64,000 bases of DNA from Petrolisthes cinctipes. Taxonomy: Eukaryota; Arthropoda; Malacostraca; Decapoda; Porcellanidae. Made by a program: the position numbers and the translations under genes. Positions 22,138 to 36,380 of the stretch are shown here, in pieces. Every line of letters begins with the position of its first letter. Position 1 is the first letter of the stretch. The notes under the pieces were generated by a model that was given only the letters and a program-made list of their open reading frames with translations, was not told the DNA's origin and made no database searches. The stretch lies in the NCBI GenBank assembly GCA_033782935.1, contig JAWQEG010000410.1, forward strand, positions 186,001 through 250,000, in the 5' to 3' direction.

Positions 22138-25100
22138 ATGCTAAAAATCGATACTTTATGTGCCCAAAGTCAATATGTGTATGCATCTTCTGTACCCGTG
22201 TATATCCCTAATTCAGGTTCAAAACACCAGAAAATTCGATATTTTTGGTTACCAGAAGCGATCTGTACATGCCTACTCCTTGCTAGAATGTTTTCAAGAT
22301 ACAGACCCAAAACCTGTCAAAATCGATATTTTAAGTGTAAAAAGTCGATATGTGCATGCATCTTCTGTACCCGTTTATATCTCAAATTGAGGTTCAAAAC
22401 TCCGAAAATTCGATATTTTTGGGTCCCTTAAGCAATCTGCACATGCCTACTCAGTTGTAGAATGTTTTTAAAATACAGGCTTAAAACATGCTATCAATCG
22501 ATATTTTAGGTGTCCAAAGTCGATATGTGCATGCATCTTCTGTACCCGTTTATATCTCAAATTCAGGCTCAGAACACCCAAAAAAATCGATATTTTTGTG
22601 TCCCAGAAGCGATCTGTACATGTCTACTCCGTGTTTGAGTATTTTTAAAATACAGGTCCAAAACATACTAAAAATCGATATTTTAGGTGCCCAAAGTCGA
22701 TATGTGCATGCATCTTCTGTACCCGTTTATATCTCAAATTCAGGCTCAAAACACCCGAAAATTCCATATTTTTGGGTCCCTTAAGCGATCTGTACATGCA
22801 TACTCAGTGCTAGAATGTTTTCAAAATACAGGCCCAAAACATGCTGAAAATCGATATTTTATGTGCCCAAAGTCAATATGTGTATACATCTTCTATACCC
22901 GTGTATATCCCAAATTCAGGTTCAAAACACCAGAAAATTCGATATTTTTGGTTCCCAGAAGCGATCTGTACATGTCTACTCCTTGCTAGAATGTTTTCAA
23001 AATACAGGCCCAAAACATGCTCAAAATCGATATTTTATGTGCCCAAAGTCAATATGTGTATGCATCTTCTGTACCCGTTTATATCCCAAATTCTGGGTCA
23101 AAACCCCCGAAAATTCGATATTTTTGGGTCCCAGAAGCGATCTGTACATGTCTACACCGTATTTGAGTATTTTCAAAATACAGGCCCAAAAGATGCTCAA
23201 AATCGATATTTTAGGTGCCCAAAGTCGATATGTGCATGCATCTTCTGTACCCGTTTATATCTCAAATTCAGGCTCAAAACATCCGAAAATTCAATGTTTT
23301 TTGGGTCACATAAGCGATCTGTACGTGCATACTCCGTGTTAGAGTGTTTTTTAAATACAGGCCCAAAACATGCTGAAAATCGATATTTTATGTGCCCAAA
23401 GTCAATATGTGTATGCATCTTCTGTACCCGTGTATATCCCTAATTCTGGTTCATAACACCAGAAAATTCGATATTTTTGGGTTCCAGAAGCAATCTGTAC
23501 ATGTCTACTCAGTGCTAGAATATTTTCAAATTATACGCCCAAAACATACTAAAAATCGATATTTTGGGTGCGAAAGTCGATATGTGCATGCATCTTCTGT
23601 ACCCGTTTATATCTCAAATTCAGGCTCAAAACACACAAAAAATCGATATTTTTGTGTCCCAGAAGCAATCTGTACATGTCTACACCGTGTTTGAGTATTT
23701 TCAAGATACAAAATCCAAAACATGCTCAAAATCGATATTTTAAGTGCAAAAAGTCGATATGTGCATGCATCTTCTGTACCCGTTTATATCTCAAATTCAG
23801 GCTCAAAACACCCGAAAATTCGATATTTTTGGGTCCCAAAAGCGATCTGTACATGTCTACTCCGTGTTAGAGTATTTTTTAAATACAGGCCTAAAATATA
23901 CTGAAAATCGATATTTTAGGTGCCCAAAGTCGATATGTGCATGCATCTTCTGTACCCGTTTATATCTCAAATTCAGGCTCAAAACACCCGAAAATTCAAT
24001 ATTTTTGGGTCCCAGAAGCGATCTGTACGTGCATACTCCGTGTTAGAGTGTTTTTAAAATACAGGCCCAAAACATGCTAAAAATCGATATTTTATGTGCC
24101 AAAAGTCAATATGTGTATGCATCTTCTGTACCCGTGTATATCCCTAATTCAGGTTCAAAACACCAGAAAATTCGATATTTTTGGTTACCAGAAGCGATCT
24201 GTACATGCCTACTCCTTGCTAGAATGTTTTCAAGATACAGACCCAAAACCTGTCAAAATCGATATTTTAAGTGTAAAAAGTCGATATGTGCATGCATCTT
24301 ATGTACCCGTTTATATCTCAAATTGAGGTTCAAAACTCCGAAAAATCGATATTTTTGGGTCCCTTAAGCAATCTGCACATGCCTACTCAGTTGTAGAATG
24401 TTTTTAAAATACAGGCTTAAAACATGCTATCAATCGATATTTTAGGTGTCCAAAGTCGATATGTGCATGCATCTTCTGTACCCGTTTATATCTCAAATTC
24501 AGGCTCAGAACACCCAAAAAAATCGATATTTTTGTGTCCCAGAAGCGATCTGTACATGTCTACTCCGTGTTTGAGAATTTTTAAAATACAGGCCCAAAAC
24601 ATACTAAAAATCGATATCTTAGGTGCCCAAAGTCAATATGTGCATGCATCTTCTGTACCCGTTTGTATCTCAAATTCAGGCTCAAAACACCCGAAAATTC
24701 CATATTTTTGGGTCCCTTAAGCGATCTGTACATGCATACTCAGTGCTAGAATGTTTTCAAAATACAGGCCCAAAACATGCTGAAAATCGATATTTTATGT
24801 GCCCAAAGTCAATATGTGTATGCATCTTCTATACTCGTGTATATCCCAAATTCAGGTTCAAAACACCAGAAAATTCGATATTTTTGGTTCCCAGAAGCGA
24901 TCTGTACATGTCTACTCCTTGCTAGAATGTTTTCAAGATACAGGCCCAAAACATGCTCAAAATCGATATTTTATGTGCCCAAAGTCAATATGTGTATGCA
25001 TCTTCTGTACTCGTGTATATCCCAAATTCAGGTTCAAAACACCAGAAAATTCGATATTTTTGGTTCCCAGAAGCGATCTGTACATGTCTACTCCTTGCTA

Positions 25101-27410
25101 GAATGTTTTCAAGATACAGGCCCAAAACATACTAAAAATCGATATCTTAGGTGCCCAAAGTCAATATGTGCATGCATCTTCTGTACCCGTTTATATCCCA
25201 AATTCTGGCTCAAAACCCCCGAAAATTCGATATTTTTGGGTCCCAGAAGCGATCTGTACATGTCTATACCGTATTTGAGTATTTTCAAAATACAGGCCCA
25301 AAAGATGCTCAAAATCGATATTTTAGGTGCCCAAAGTCGATATGTGCATGCATCTTCTGTACCCATTTATATCTCAAATTCAGGCTCAAAACATCCGAAA
25401 ATTCAATGTTTTTTGGGTCACATAAGCGATCTGTACGTGCATACTCCGTGTTAGAGTGTTTTTAAAATACAGGCCCAAAACATGCTGAAAATCGATATTT
25501 TATGTGCCCAAAGTCAATATGTGTATGCATCTTCTGTACCTGTGTATATCCCTAATTCTGGTTCATAACACCAGAAAATTCGATATTTTTGGGTTCCAGA
25601 AGCAATCTGTACATGTCTACTCAGTGCTAGAATATTTTCAAATTATACGCCCAAAACATACTAAAAATCGATATTTTGGGTGCGAAAGTCGATATGTGCA
25701 TGAATCTTCTGTACCCGTTTATATCTCAAATTCTGGCTCAAAACACCCAAAAAATCGATATTTTTGTGTCCCAGAAGCGATCTGTACATGTCTACACCGT
25801 GTTTGAGTATTTTCAAGATACAAAACCCAAAACATGCTCAAAATCGATATTTTAGGTGCCCAAAGTCGATATGTGCATGCATCTTCTGTATCCGTTTATA
25901 TCTCAAATTCTGGCTCAAAACACCCAAAAAATCGATATTTTTGTGTCCCAGAAGCGATCTGTACATGCCTACTCCGTGTTAAAGTATTTTCAAAATACAG
26001 GCCCAAAACATGCTGAAAATCTATATTTTAGGTGCCCAAAGTCAATATGTTTATAAATCTTCTGTACCCGTCTATATCCCAAATTCACGTTCAAAACACC
26101 AGAAAATTCAATGTTTTTGGGTCCCAGAAGCGATCTGTACGTGCATACTCCGTGTTAGAGTGTTTTTAAAATACAGGCCCAAAACATGCTGAAAATCGAT
26201 ATTTTAGGTGCAAAAAGTCAATATGTGTATGCATCTTCTGTACCCGTGTATATCCCTAATTCTGGTTCATAACACCTGAAAATTCGATATTTTGGGGTCC
26301 CAGAAGCAATCTGTACATGCCTACTCCTTGCTAGAATGTTTTCAAGATACAGACCCAAAACATGCTCAAAATCGATATTTTAAGTGCAAAAAGTCGATAT
26401 GCATCTTCTGTACCCGTTTATATCTCAAATTCAGGCTCAAAACACCCAAAAAATCGATATTTTTGTGTCCCAGAAGCGATCTGTACATGCCTACTCCGTG
26501 TTAGAGTATTTTCAAAATACAGGCCCAAAACATGCTCAAAATCGATATTTTAGGTGCCCAAAGTCGATATGTGCATGCATCTTCTGAATCCGTTTATATC
26601 TCAAATTCAGGCTCAAAACACTCGAAAAATTCGATATTTTTGGGTCCCAGAAGCGATCTGTACATGCCTACTCCGTGTTAATGTATTTTCAAAATACAGG
26701 CCCAAAACATGCTGAAAATCTATATTTTAGGTGCCCAAAGTCAATATGTGTATGCATCTTCTGTACCCGTCTATATCCCAAATTCAGGTTCAAAACACCA
26801 GAAAATTCGGCATTTTGGGTTTCAGAAGCGATCTGTACATGCCTACTCCTTGCTAGAATGTTTTCAAGATACAGACCCAAAACATGCTCAAAATCGATAT
26901 TTTAGGTGCAAAAAGTCGATAAGTGCATGCATCCTCTGTACCCGGTTATATCCCAAATTCAGGCTCAAAACCCCCGAAAATTCGAAATTTTTGGGTCCCA
27001 GAAGCGATCTGTACATGCCTACTCAGTGCTAGAATATTTTCAAATTATACGCCCAAAACATACTAAAAATCGATATTTTGGGTGCCAAAGTCGTTATGTG
27101 CATGCATCTTCTGTACCCGTTTATATCTCAAATTCAGGCTCAAAACACCCGAAAATTCGATATTTTTGGGTCCCAAAAGCGATCTGTACATGTCTACTCC
27201 GTGTTAGAGTATTTTTAAAATACAGGCCTAAAATATACTAAAAATCGATATTTTAGGTGCCCAAAGTCGATATGTGCATGCATCTTCTGTACCCGTTCAT
27301 ATCTCAAATTCAGGCTCAGAACAACCGAAAATTCAATATTTTTGGGTCCCAGAAGCGATCTGTACGTGCATACTCCGTGTTAGAGTGTTTTTAAAATACA
27401 GGCCCAAAAC
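22138..27410 (+). repeat. Giant HOR copy 2 (30 monomers, 5,273 bp)
   Basis: In-register copy of the preceding 4,922 bp with two extra monomers, one inserted near 22,690-22,860 and one near 24,780-24,950. The stretch 25,151-27,410 appears almost base-for-base identical to 19,878-22,137. An example difference is CACAAATTC versus CCCAAATTC after GGTTATAT near 21,680 and 26,953. The similarity implies recent duplication, provided the assembly is correct. Confidence 0.85.
26362..26531 (+). repeat. Second copy of the 170-bp deletion monomer
   Basis: Identical deletion and context to 21,089-21,258, inherited with the duplication of the whole block. Confidence 0.88.
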
Positions 27411-27760
27411 ATGCTAAAAATCGATACTTTATGTGCCCAAAGTCAATATGTGTATGCATCTCCTGTATCCGTGTATATCCCTAATTCAGGTTCAAAACAC
27501 CAGAAAATTCGATATTTTTGGTTACCAGAAGCGATCTGTACATGCCTACTCCTTGCTAGAATGTTTTCAAGATACAGACCCAAAACCTGTCAAAATCGAT
27601 ATTTTAAGTGTAAAAAGTCGATATGTGCATGCATCTTCTGTACCCGTTTATATCTCAAATTCAGGCTCAAAACTCCGAAAATTCGATATTTTTGGGTCCC
27701 TTAAGCAATCTGCACATGCCTACTTAGTGCTAGAATGTTTTTAAAATACAGGCTTAAAAC
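27411..27760 (+). repeat. Start of a third giant-HOR copy (two monomers)
   Basis: Continues in register with 17,216 and 22,138 (GATACTTTATG, GTGTATATCCCTAATTC, CAAAACCTGTCAAAATCG). It then departs: CTTAGTGCTAG replaces CAGTTGTAG, and GCTATAAATCG follows where the other copies have GCTATCAATCG. Confidence 0.8.
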
Positions 27761-27936
27761 ATGCTATAAATCGATATTTTAGGTGTCCAATGTCGATATG
27801 TGCATGCATCTTCTGTACCCGTTTATATCTCAAATTCAGGCTCAAAACACCCAAAAAATCAATATTTTTGTGTCCCAGAAGCGATCTGTACATGCCTACT
27901 CCGAGTTAGAGTATTTTCAAAATACAGGCCCAAAAC
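27761..27936 (+). repeat. Twin monomer 1
   Basis: Directly followed by an almost identical monomer. Reading the two side by side I see one difference in 176 positions (GTACATGCC here, GTTCATGCC in the second). Adjacent monomers elsewhere differ much more. Confidence 0.85.
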
Positions 27937-28112
27937 ATGCTATAAATCGATATTTTAGGTGTCCAATGTCGATATGTGCATGCATCTTCTGTACCCGTTT
28001 ATATCTCAAATTCAGGCTCAAAACACCCAAAAAATCAATATTTTTGTGTCCCAGAAGCGATCTGTTCATGCCTACTCCGAGTTAGAGTATTTTCAAAATA
28101 CAGGCCCAAAAC
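27937..28112 (+). repeat. Twin monomer 2
   Basis: Tandem duplicate of 27,761-27,936. Shared private bases include GCTATAAATCG, GGTGTCCAATGTCG and CTCCGAGTTAG. Confidence 0.85.
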
Positions 28113-28464
28113 ATGCTCAAAATCGATATTTTAGGTGCCCAAAGTCGATATGTGCATGTATCTTCTGTATCCGTTTATATCTCAAATTCTGGCTCAAAAC
28201 ACCGAAAAAATCGATATTTTTGTGTCCCAGAAGCGATCTGTACATGCCTACTCCGTGTTAAAGTATTTTCAAAATACAGGCCCAAAACATGCTGAAAATC
28301 TATATTTTAGGTGCCCAAAGTCAATATGTTTATAAATCTTCTGTTCCCGTCTATATCCCAAATTCAGGTTCAAAACACCAGAAAATTCGGTATTTTTTGG
28401 TTCCAAAAGCGATCTGTACATGCCTACTCCTTGCTAGAATGTTTTCAAGATACAGACCCAAAAC
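28113..28464 (+). repeat. Two monomers shared with the giant HOR interior
   Basis: These match 20,561-20,912 and 25,834-26,185 in order and in rare landmarks (GTATCCGTTTATATC, GTTTATAAATCTTCTG). The second half B is altered here (GGTATTTTTTGGTTCC). Confidence 0.75.
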
Positions 28465-30223
28465 ATGCTCAAAATCGATATATTAGGTGCAAAAAGTCGA
28501 TATGTGCATGCATCCTCTGTACCCGGTTATATCCCAAATTCTGGGTCAAAACACCCGAAAATTCTATATTTTTGGGTCCCAGAAGCGATCTGTACATGGC
28601 TACTCAGTGCTAGAATATTTTCAAATTATACGCCCAAAACATACTAAAAATCGATATTTTGCGTGCCAAAGTCGATATGTGCATGCATCTTCTGTACCCG
28701 TTTATATCTCAAATTCAGGCTCAAAACACCCAAAAAATCGATATTTTTGTGTCCCAGAAGTGATCTGTACATGTCTACACCGTGTTTGAGTATTTTCAAA
28801 ATACAGGCCTAAAAGATGCTCAAAATCGATATTTTAGGTGCCTAAAGTCGATATATGCATGCATCTTCTGTACCCGTTTATATCTCAAATTCAGGCTCGA
28901 AACACCCGAAAATTCAATGTTTTTGGGTCCCAGAAGCGATCTGTACGTGCATACTCCGTGTTTGAGTGTTTTTAAAATACAGGCCCAAAACATGCTGAAA
29001 ATCGATATTTTAGGTGCAAAAAGTCAATATGTGTATGCATCTTCTGTACCCGTGTATATCCCTAATTCTGGTTCATAACACCCGAAAATTCGATATTTTT
29101 GGGTCCCAGAAGCGATCTGTTCATGCCTACTCCTTGCTAGAATGTTTTCAAGATACAGACCCAAAACATGCTCAAAATCGATATTTTAAGTGCAAAAAGT
29201 CGATATGTGCATGCATCTTCTGTACCCGTTTATATCTCAAATTCAGGCTCAAAACACCCAAAAAAATCGATATTTTTGTGTCCCAGAAGCGATCTGTACA
29301 TGCCTACTCCGTGTTAGAGTATTTTCAAAATACAGGCCCAAAACATGCTCAAAATCGATATTTTAGGTGCCCAAAGTCGATATGTGCATGCATCCTCTGT
29401 ACCCGGTTATATCCCAAATTCTGGGTCAAAACACCCGAAAATTCGATATTTTTGGGTCCCAGAAGCGATCTGTACATGGCTACTCAGTGCTAGAATATTT
29501 TCAAATTATACGCCCAAAACATACTAAAAATCGATATTTTGCGTGCCAAAGTCGATATGTGCATGCATCTTCTGTACCCGTTTATATCTCAAATTCAGGC
29601 TCAAAACACCCAAAAAATCGATATTTTTGTGTCCCAGAAGCGATCTGTACATGTCTACAACGTGTTTGAGTATTTTCAAAATACAGGCCTAAAAGATGCT
29701 CAAAATCGATATTTTAGGTGCCTAAAGTCGATATATGCATGCATCTTCTGTACCCGTTTATATCTCAAATTCAGGCTCAAAACACCCAAAAAATCGATAT
29801 TTTTGTGTCCCAGAAGCGATCTGTACATGCCTACTCCGTGTTAGAGTATTTTCAAAATACAGGCCCAAAACATGCTCAAAATCGATATTTTAGGTGCCCA
29901 AAGTCGATATGTGCATGCATCTTCTGAATCCGTTTATATCACAAATTCAGGCTCAAAACACTCGATAATTCGATATTTTTGGGTCCCAGAAGCGATCTGT
30001 ACATGCCTACTCCGTGTTAATGTATTTTCAAAATACAGGCCCAAAACATGCTGAAAATCTATATTTTTGGTGCCCAAAGTCAATATGTGTATGCATCTTC
30101 TGTACCCGTCTATATCCCAAATTCAGGTTCAAAACACCAGAAAATTCGGCATTTTGGGGTCCCAGAAGTGATCTGTACATGCCTACTCCTTGCTAGAATG
30201 TTTTCAATATACAGACCCAAAAC
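28465..30223 (+). repeat. 10-monomer HOR copy, 1,759 bp
   Basis: 28,487, 29,014, 29,345 and 29,539 recur at 30,246, 30,773, 31,104 and 31,298, all 1,759 bp later. Landmarks are the CGGTTATATCCCAAATTC half A, TATACGCCCAAAACATAC and GGTGCCTAAAGTCGATAT. Confidence 0.83.
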
Positions 30224-32512
30224 ATGCTCAAAATCGATATTTTAGGTGCAAAAAGTCGATATGTGCATGCATCCTCTGTACCCGGTTATATCCCAAATTC
30301 TGGGTCAAAACACCCGAAAATTCTATATTTTTGGGTCCCAGAAGCGATCTGTACATGGCTACTCAGTGCTAGAATATTTTCAAATTATACGCCCAAAACA
30401 TACTAAAAATCGATATTTTGCGTGCCAAAGTCGATATGTGCATGCATCTTCTGTACCCGTTTATATCTCAAATTCAGGCTCAAAACACCCAAAAAATCGA
30501 TATTTTTGTGTCCCAGAAGCGATCTGTACATGTCTACACCGTGTTTGAGTATTTTCAAAATACAGGCCTAAAAGATGCTCAAAATCGATATTTTAGGTGC
30601 CTAAAGTCGATATATGCATGCATCTTCTGTACCCGTTTATATCTCAAATTCAGGCTCGAAACACCCGAAAATTCAATGTTTTTGGGTCCCAGAAGCGATC
30701 TGTACGTGCATACTCCGTGTTTGAGTGTTTTTAAAATACAGGCCCAAAACATGCTGAAAATCGATATTTTAGGTGCAAAAAGTCAATATGTGTATGCATC
30801 TTCTGTACCCGTGTATATCCCTAATTCTGGTTCATAACACCAGAAAATTCGATATTTTTGGGTCCCAGAAGCGATCTGTTCATGCCTACTCCTTGCTAGA
30901 ATGTTTTCAAGATACAGACCCAAAACATGCTCAAAATCGATATTTTAAGTGCAAAAAGTCGATATGTGCATGCATCTTCTGTACCCGTTTATATCTCAAA
31001 TTCAGGCTCAAAACACCCAAAAAAATCGATATTTTTGTGTCCCAGAAGCGATCTGTACATGCCTACTCCGTGTTAGAGTATTTTCAAAATACAGGCCCAA
31101 AACATGCTCAAAATCGATATTTTAGGTGCCCAAAGTCGATATGTGCATGCATCCTCTGTACCCGGCTATATCCCAAATTCTGGGTCAAAACACCCGAAAA
31201 TTCGATATTTTTGGGTCCCAGAAGCGATCTGTACATGGCTACTCAGTGCTAGAATATTTTCAAATTATACGCCCAAAACATACTAAAAATCGATATTTTG
31301 CGTGCCAAAGTCGATATGTGCATGCATCTTCTGTACCCGTTTATATCTCAAATTCAGGCTCAAAACACCCAAAAAATCGATATTTTTGTGTCCCAGAAGC
31401 GATCTGTACATGTCTACACCGTGTTTGAGTATTTTCAAGATACAGGCCTAAAAGATGCTCAAAATCGATATTTTAGGTGCCTAAAGTCGATATATGCATG
31501 CATCTTCTGTACCCGTTTATATCTCAAATTCAGGCTCAAAACACCCAAAAAATCGATATTTTTGTGTCCCAGAAGCGATCTGTACATGTCTACACCGTGT
31601 TTGAGTATTTTCAAAATACAGGCCTAAAAGATGCTCAAAATCGATATTTTAGGTGCCTAAAGTCGATATATGCATGCATCTTCTGTACCCGTTTATATCT
31701 CAAATTCAGGCTCGAAACACCCGAAAATTCAATGTTTTTGGGTCCCAGAAGCGATCTGTACGTGCATACTCCGTGTTTGAGTGTTTTTAAAATACAGGCC
31801 CAAAACATGCTGAAAATCGATATTTTAGGTGCAAAAAGTCAATATGTGTATGCATCTTCTGTACCCGTGTATATCCCTAATTCTGGTTCATAACACCCGA
31901 AAATTCGATATTTTTGGGTCCCAGAAGCGATCTGTTCATGCCTACTCCTTGCTAGAATGTTTTCAAGATACAGACCCAAAACATGCTCAAAATCGATATT
32001 TTAAGTGCAAAAAGTCGATATGTGCATGCATCTTCTGTACCCGTTTATATCTCAAATTCAGGCTCAAAACACCCAAAAAAAATCGATATTTTTGTGTCCC
32101 AGAAGCGATCTGTACATGCCTACTCCGTGTTAGAGTATTTTCAAAATACAGGCCCAAAACATGCTCAAAATCGATATTTTAGGTGCCCAAAGTCGATATG
32201 TGCATGCATCTTCTGAATCCGTTTATATCACAAATTCAGGCTCAAAACACTCGATAATTCGATATTTTTGGGTCCCAGAAGCGATCTGTACATGCCTACT
32301 CCGTGTTAATGTATTTTCAAAATACAGGCCCAAAACATGCTGAAAATCTATATTTTTGGTGCCCAAAGTCAATATGTGTATGCATCTTCTGTACCCGTCT
32401 ATATCCCAAATTCAGGTTCAAAACACCAGAAAATTCGGCATTTTGGGGTCCCAGAAGTGATCTGTACATGCCTACTCCTTGCTAGAATGTTTTCAATATA
32501 CAGACCCAAAAC
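30224..32512 (+). repeat. Expanded copy of the 10-mer (13 monomers, 2,289 bp)
   Basis: Starts and ends in register with 28,465-30,223 (29,872 matches 32,161 at 2,289 bp). It contains an internal 6-monomer duplication: 30,773-30,980 recurs at 31,829-32,036, 1,056 bp later. Confidence 0.8.
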
Positions 32513-35500
32513 ATGCTCAAAATCGATATTTTAGGTGCAAAAAGTCGATATGTGCATGCATCCTCTGTACCCGGTTATATCCCAGATTCTGGCTCAAAAC
32601 ACCCGAAAATTCGATATTTTTGGGTCCCAGAAGCGATCTGTACATGTCTACTCAGTGCTAGAATATTTTCAAATTATATGCCCAAAACATACTAAAAATC
32701 GATATTTTGGGTGCCAAAGTCGATATGTGCATGCATCTTCTGTACCCGTTTATATCTCAAATTCAGTTTCAAAACACCCAAAAAATCGATATTTTTGTGT
32801 CCCAGAAGCGATCTGTACATGTCTACACCGTGTTAGAGTATTTTCAAGATACAGGCCCAAAATATGCTCAAAATCGATATTTTAGGTGCCCAAATTCGAT
32901 ATGTGCATGCATCTCCTGTACCCGTTCATATCTCAAATTCAGGCTCAGAACACCCGAAAAATCGATTTTTTTGGATACCAGAAGCGATCTGTACGTGTCT
33001 ACTCAGTGTTAGAGTATTTTAAAGATACAGGCCCAAAACATGTTCAAAATCGATATTTTGGTTGCACAAAGTCGATATGTGCATGCATCTTCGGTTCCCG
33101 TTTATATCTCAAATTCAGACTCAAAACACCCGAAAATTCGATATTTTTGGGTCCCAAAAGCAATGTGTACATGCATACTCCGTGTTTGAGTATTTTCAGA
33201 TTACAGGCCTAAAACATGCTGAAAATCGATATTTTAGCTGCCCAAAGTCAATATGTGTATGCATCTTCTGTACCCGTCTATATCCCAAATTCAGGTTCAA
33301 AACACTCGAAAATTCGATATTTTTGAGTCCCAGAAGCAATCTGTACATGCCTACTTCTTGCTAGAATGTTTTCAAGATACAGACCCAAAACATGCTCAAA
33401 ATCGATATTTTAGGTGCTAAAAGTCGAAATGTGCATGCATCTTTTGTACCCGTTTATATCTCAAATTCTGGCTCAAAACACCCGAAAATTCGATATTTTT
33501 GGGTCTCCGAAGCGATCTGTACATACCTACTCCGTGTTAGAGTATTTTCAAAATACAGGCCCAAAACATGCTCAAAATCGATATTTTAGGTGCCCAAAGT
33601 CGATATGTGCATGCATCTTCTGTATCCGTCTATATCCCAAATTCAGGTTCAAAACACCCGAAAATTCGATAAATTTCGGTCCCAGAAGCGATCTGTACAT
33701 GCCTACTCCTTGCTAGAATTTTTTCAAGATACCGACCCAAAACATGCTCAAAATCGATATTTTAGGTGCAAAGAGTCGATATGTGCATGCATCCTCTGTA
33801 CCCGGTTATATCCCAATTTCTGGCTCAAAACACCCGAAAATTCGATATTTTTGTTTCCCAGAAGCGATCTGTACATGACTACTCAGTGCTAGAATATTTT
33901 CAAATTATACGCCCAAAACATACTAAAAATCGATATTTTGGGTGCCCAAAGTCGATATGTGCATGCATCTTCTGTACCCGTTTATATCTCAAATTCAGGC
34001 TCAAAACACCCAAAAAATCGATATTTTTGTGTCCCAGAAGCGATCTGTACGTGTCTACTATGTGTTAGAGTATTTTAAAAATACAGGCTCAAAACATGCT
34101 CAAAATCGATAGTTTGGGTGCCCAAAGTCGATATGTGTATGCATCTTCTGTACCCGTTTATATCTCAAATTCAGGATCAAAACACCAAAAAAATCGATAT
34201 TTTTGTGTCCCAGAAGCGATCTGTACATGTTTATACCGTGTTATAGTATTTGCAAAATACAGGCCCAAAACATGCTCAAAATCGATATTTTATGTGCCCA
34301 AAGTCGATATGTGCATGCATCTTCTATACCCTTTATGTCTCAAATTCAGACTAAAAACACCCGAATATTCGATATTTTGGGGTCCCAAAAGCCATCTGTA
34401 CATGCATACTCCGTGTTAGAGTATTTTTAAAATACAGGCCTAAAACATGCTGAAAATCGATATTTTAGCTGCCCAAAGTCAATATGTGTATGTATCTTCT
34501 GTACCCGTTTATATCTTAAATTCAGGCTCAAAACACCCGAAAATTCGATATTTTTGGGTCCCAAAAGCGATCTGTACATGTCTACAACGTGTTTGAGTAT
34601 TTTCAAAATACAGGCCCAAAACATACTCAAAATCGATATTTTAGGTGCCCGAAGTCGATATGTGCATGCATCTTCTGTACATGTTCATATCTCAAATTCA
34701 GGCTCAGAACAACCGAAAATTCGATTTATTTGGGTCCCAGAAACGATCTGTACGTGTCTACTCCGTGTTAGAGTATTTTAAAAATACAGGCTCAAAACAT
34801 GCTCAAAATCAATATTTTGGGTGCCCAAAGTCGATATGTGCATGCATCTTCTGTACCCGTTTATATCTCAAATTAAGACTCAAAACACCCGAATATTCGA
34901 TATTTTAGGGTCCCAAAAGCCATCTGTACATGCATACTCCGTGTTAGAGTATTTTTAAGATACAGGCTTAAAACATGCTGTAAATCGATATTTTAGCTGC
35001 CCAAAGTCAATATGTGTATGCATCTTCTGTACCTGTCTATATCCCAAATTCAGGTTCAAAACACTCGAAAATTCGATATTTTCGAGTCCCAGAAGCGACC
35101 TGTACATGCCTACTCCTTGCCAGAATGTTTTCAAGATACAGACCCAAAACATGCTAAAATCGATATTTTAGGTGCAAAAAGTCGATATGTGCATGCATCT
35201 TCTGTACCCGTTTATATCTCAAATTCAGGCTCAAAACATCCAAAAAATCGATATTTTTGTGTCCCAAAAGCGACCTGTACATGCCTACTCCGTGTTAATG
35301 TATTTTCAAAATACAGGCCCAAAAAATGCTGAAAATCGATATTTTAGGTGCCCAAAGTCAATATGTGTATGCATCTTCTGTACCCGTCTATATCCCTAAT
35401 TCAGGTTCAAAACACCAGAAAATTCGATATTTTTGGGTCCCAGAAGCGACCTGTACATGCCTACTCCTTGCTAGAATGTTTTCAAGATACAGACCCAAAA

Positions 35501-36380
35501 CATGCTTAAAATCGATATTTTAGGTGCAAAAAGTCGATATGTGCATGCATCCTCTGTACCCGGTTATATCCCAAATTCTGGCTCAAAACCCCCGAAAATT
35601 CGATATTTTAGGATCCCAGAAGCGATCTGTACATGCTTACTCAGTGCTAGAATATTTTCAAATTATTCGCCCAGAACATACTAAAAATCGATATTTTGGG
35701 TGCCAAAGTCGATATGTGCATGCATCTTATGTACCCGTTTATATCTCAAATTCAGGCTCAAAACACCCGAAAATTCAATATTTTTGGGTCCCAGAAGCGA
35801 TCTGTACATGCCTACTCAGTGCTAGAATGTTTTCAAAATAGAGGCTCAGAACATGCTAAAAATCGATATTTTGGGTGCCCAAAGTCGATATGTGCATGCA
35901 TCTTCTGTACCCGTTTATATCTCAAATTCAGGCTCAAAACACCCAAAAAATCGATATTTTTTTTTCCCAGAAGCGATCTGTACATGTCTACTCCGTGTTA
36001 GAGTATTTTCAAAATTCAGGCCCAAAATATGCTCAAAATCGATATTTTGGGTGCCCAATGTCGATATGTGCATGCATCTTCTGTACCCGTTTATGTCTCA
36101 AATTCAGACTCAAAACACCCGAATATTCGATATTTTTGGGTCCCAAAAGCCATCTGTACATACATACTCCGTGTTAGAGTATTTTTAAAATACAGGCCTA
36201 AAACATGCTGAAATTCGATATTTTAGCTGCCCAAAGTCAATATGTGTATGTATCTTCTGTACCCGTTTATATCTTAAATTCCTGCTCAAAACACCCGAAA
36301 ATTCGATATTTTTGGGTCCCAAAAGCGATCTGTACATGTCTACTCCGTGTTAGAGTATTTTTAAAATACAGGCCCAAATC
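32513..36380 (+). repeat. Divergent monomers, mixed subfamilies
   Basis: About 22 monomers. Half-B types mix freely, and several units carry the CGAATATTCG palindrome (near 34,363, 34,891 and 36,120). The segment 36,029-36,390 recurs 1,936 bp later at 37,965. I saw no repeated block of fixed length in the first 3 kb. Confidence 0.75.
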
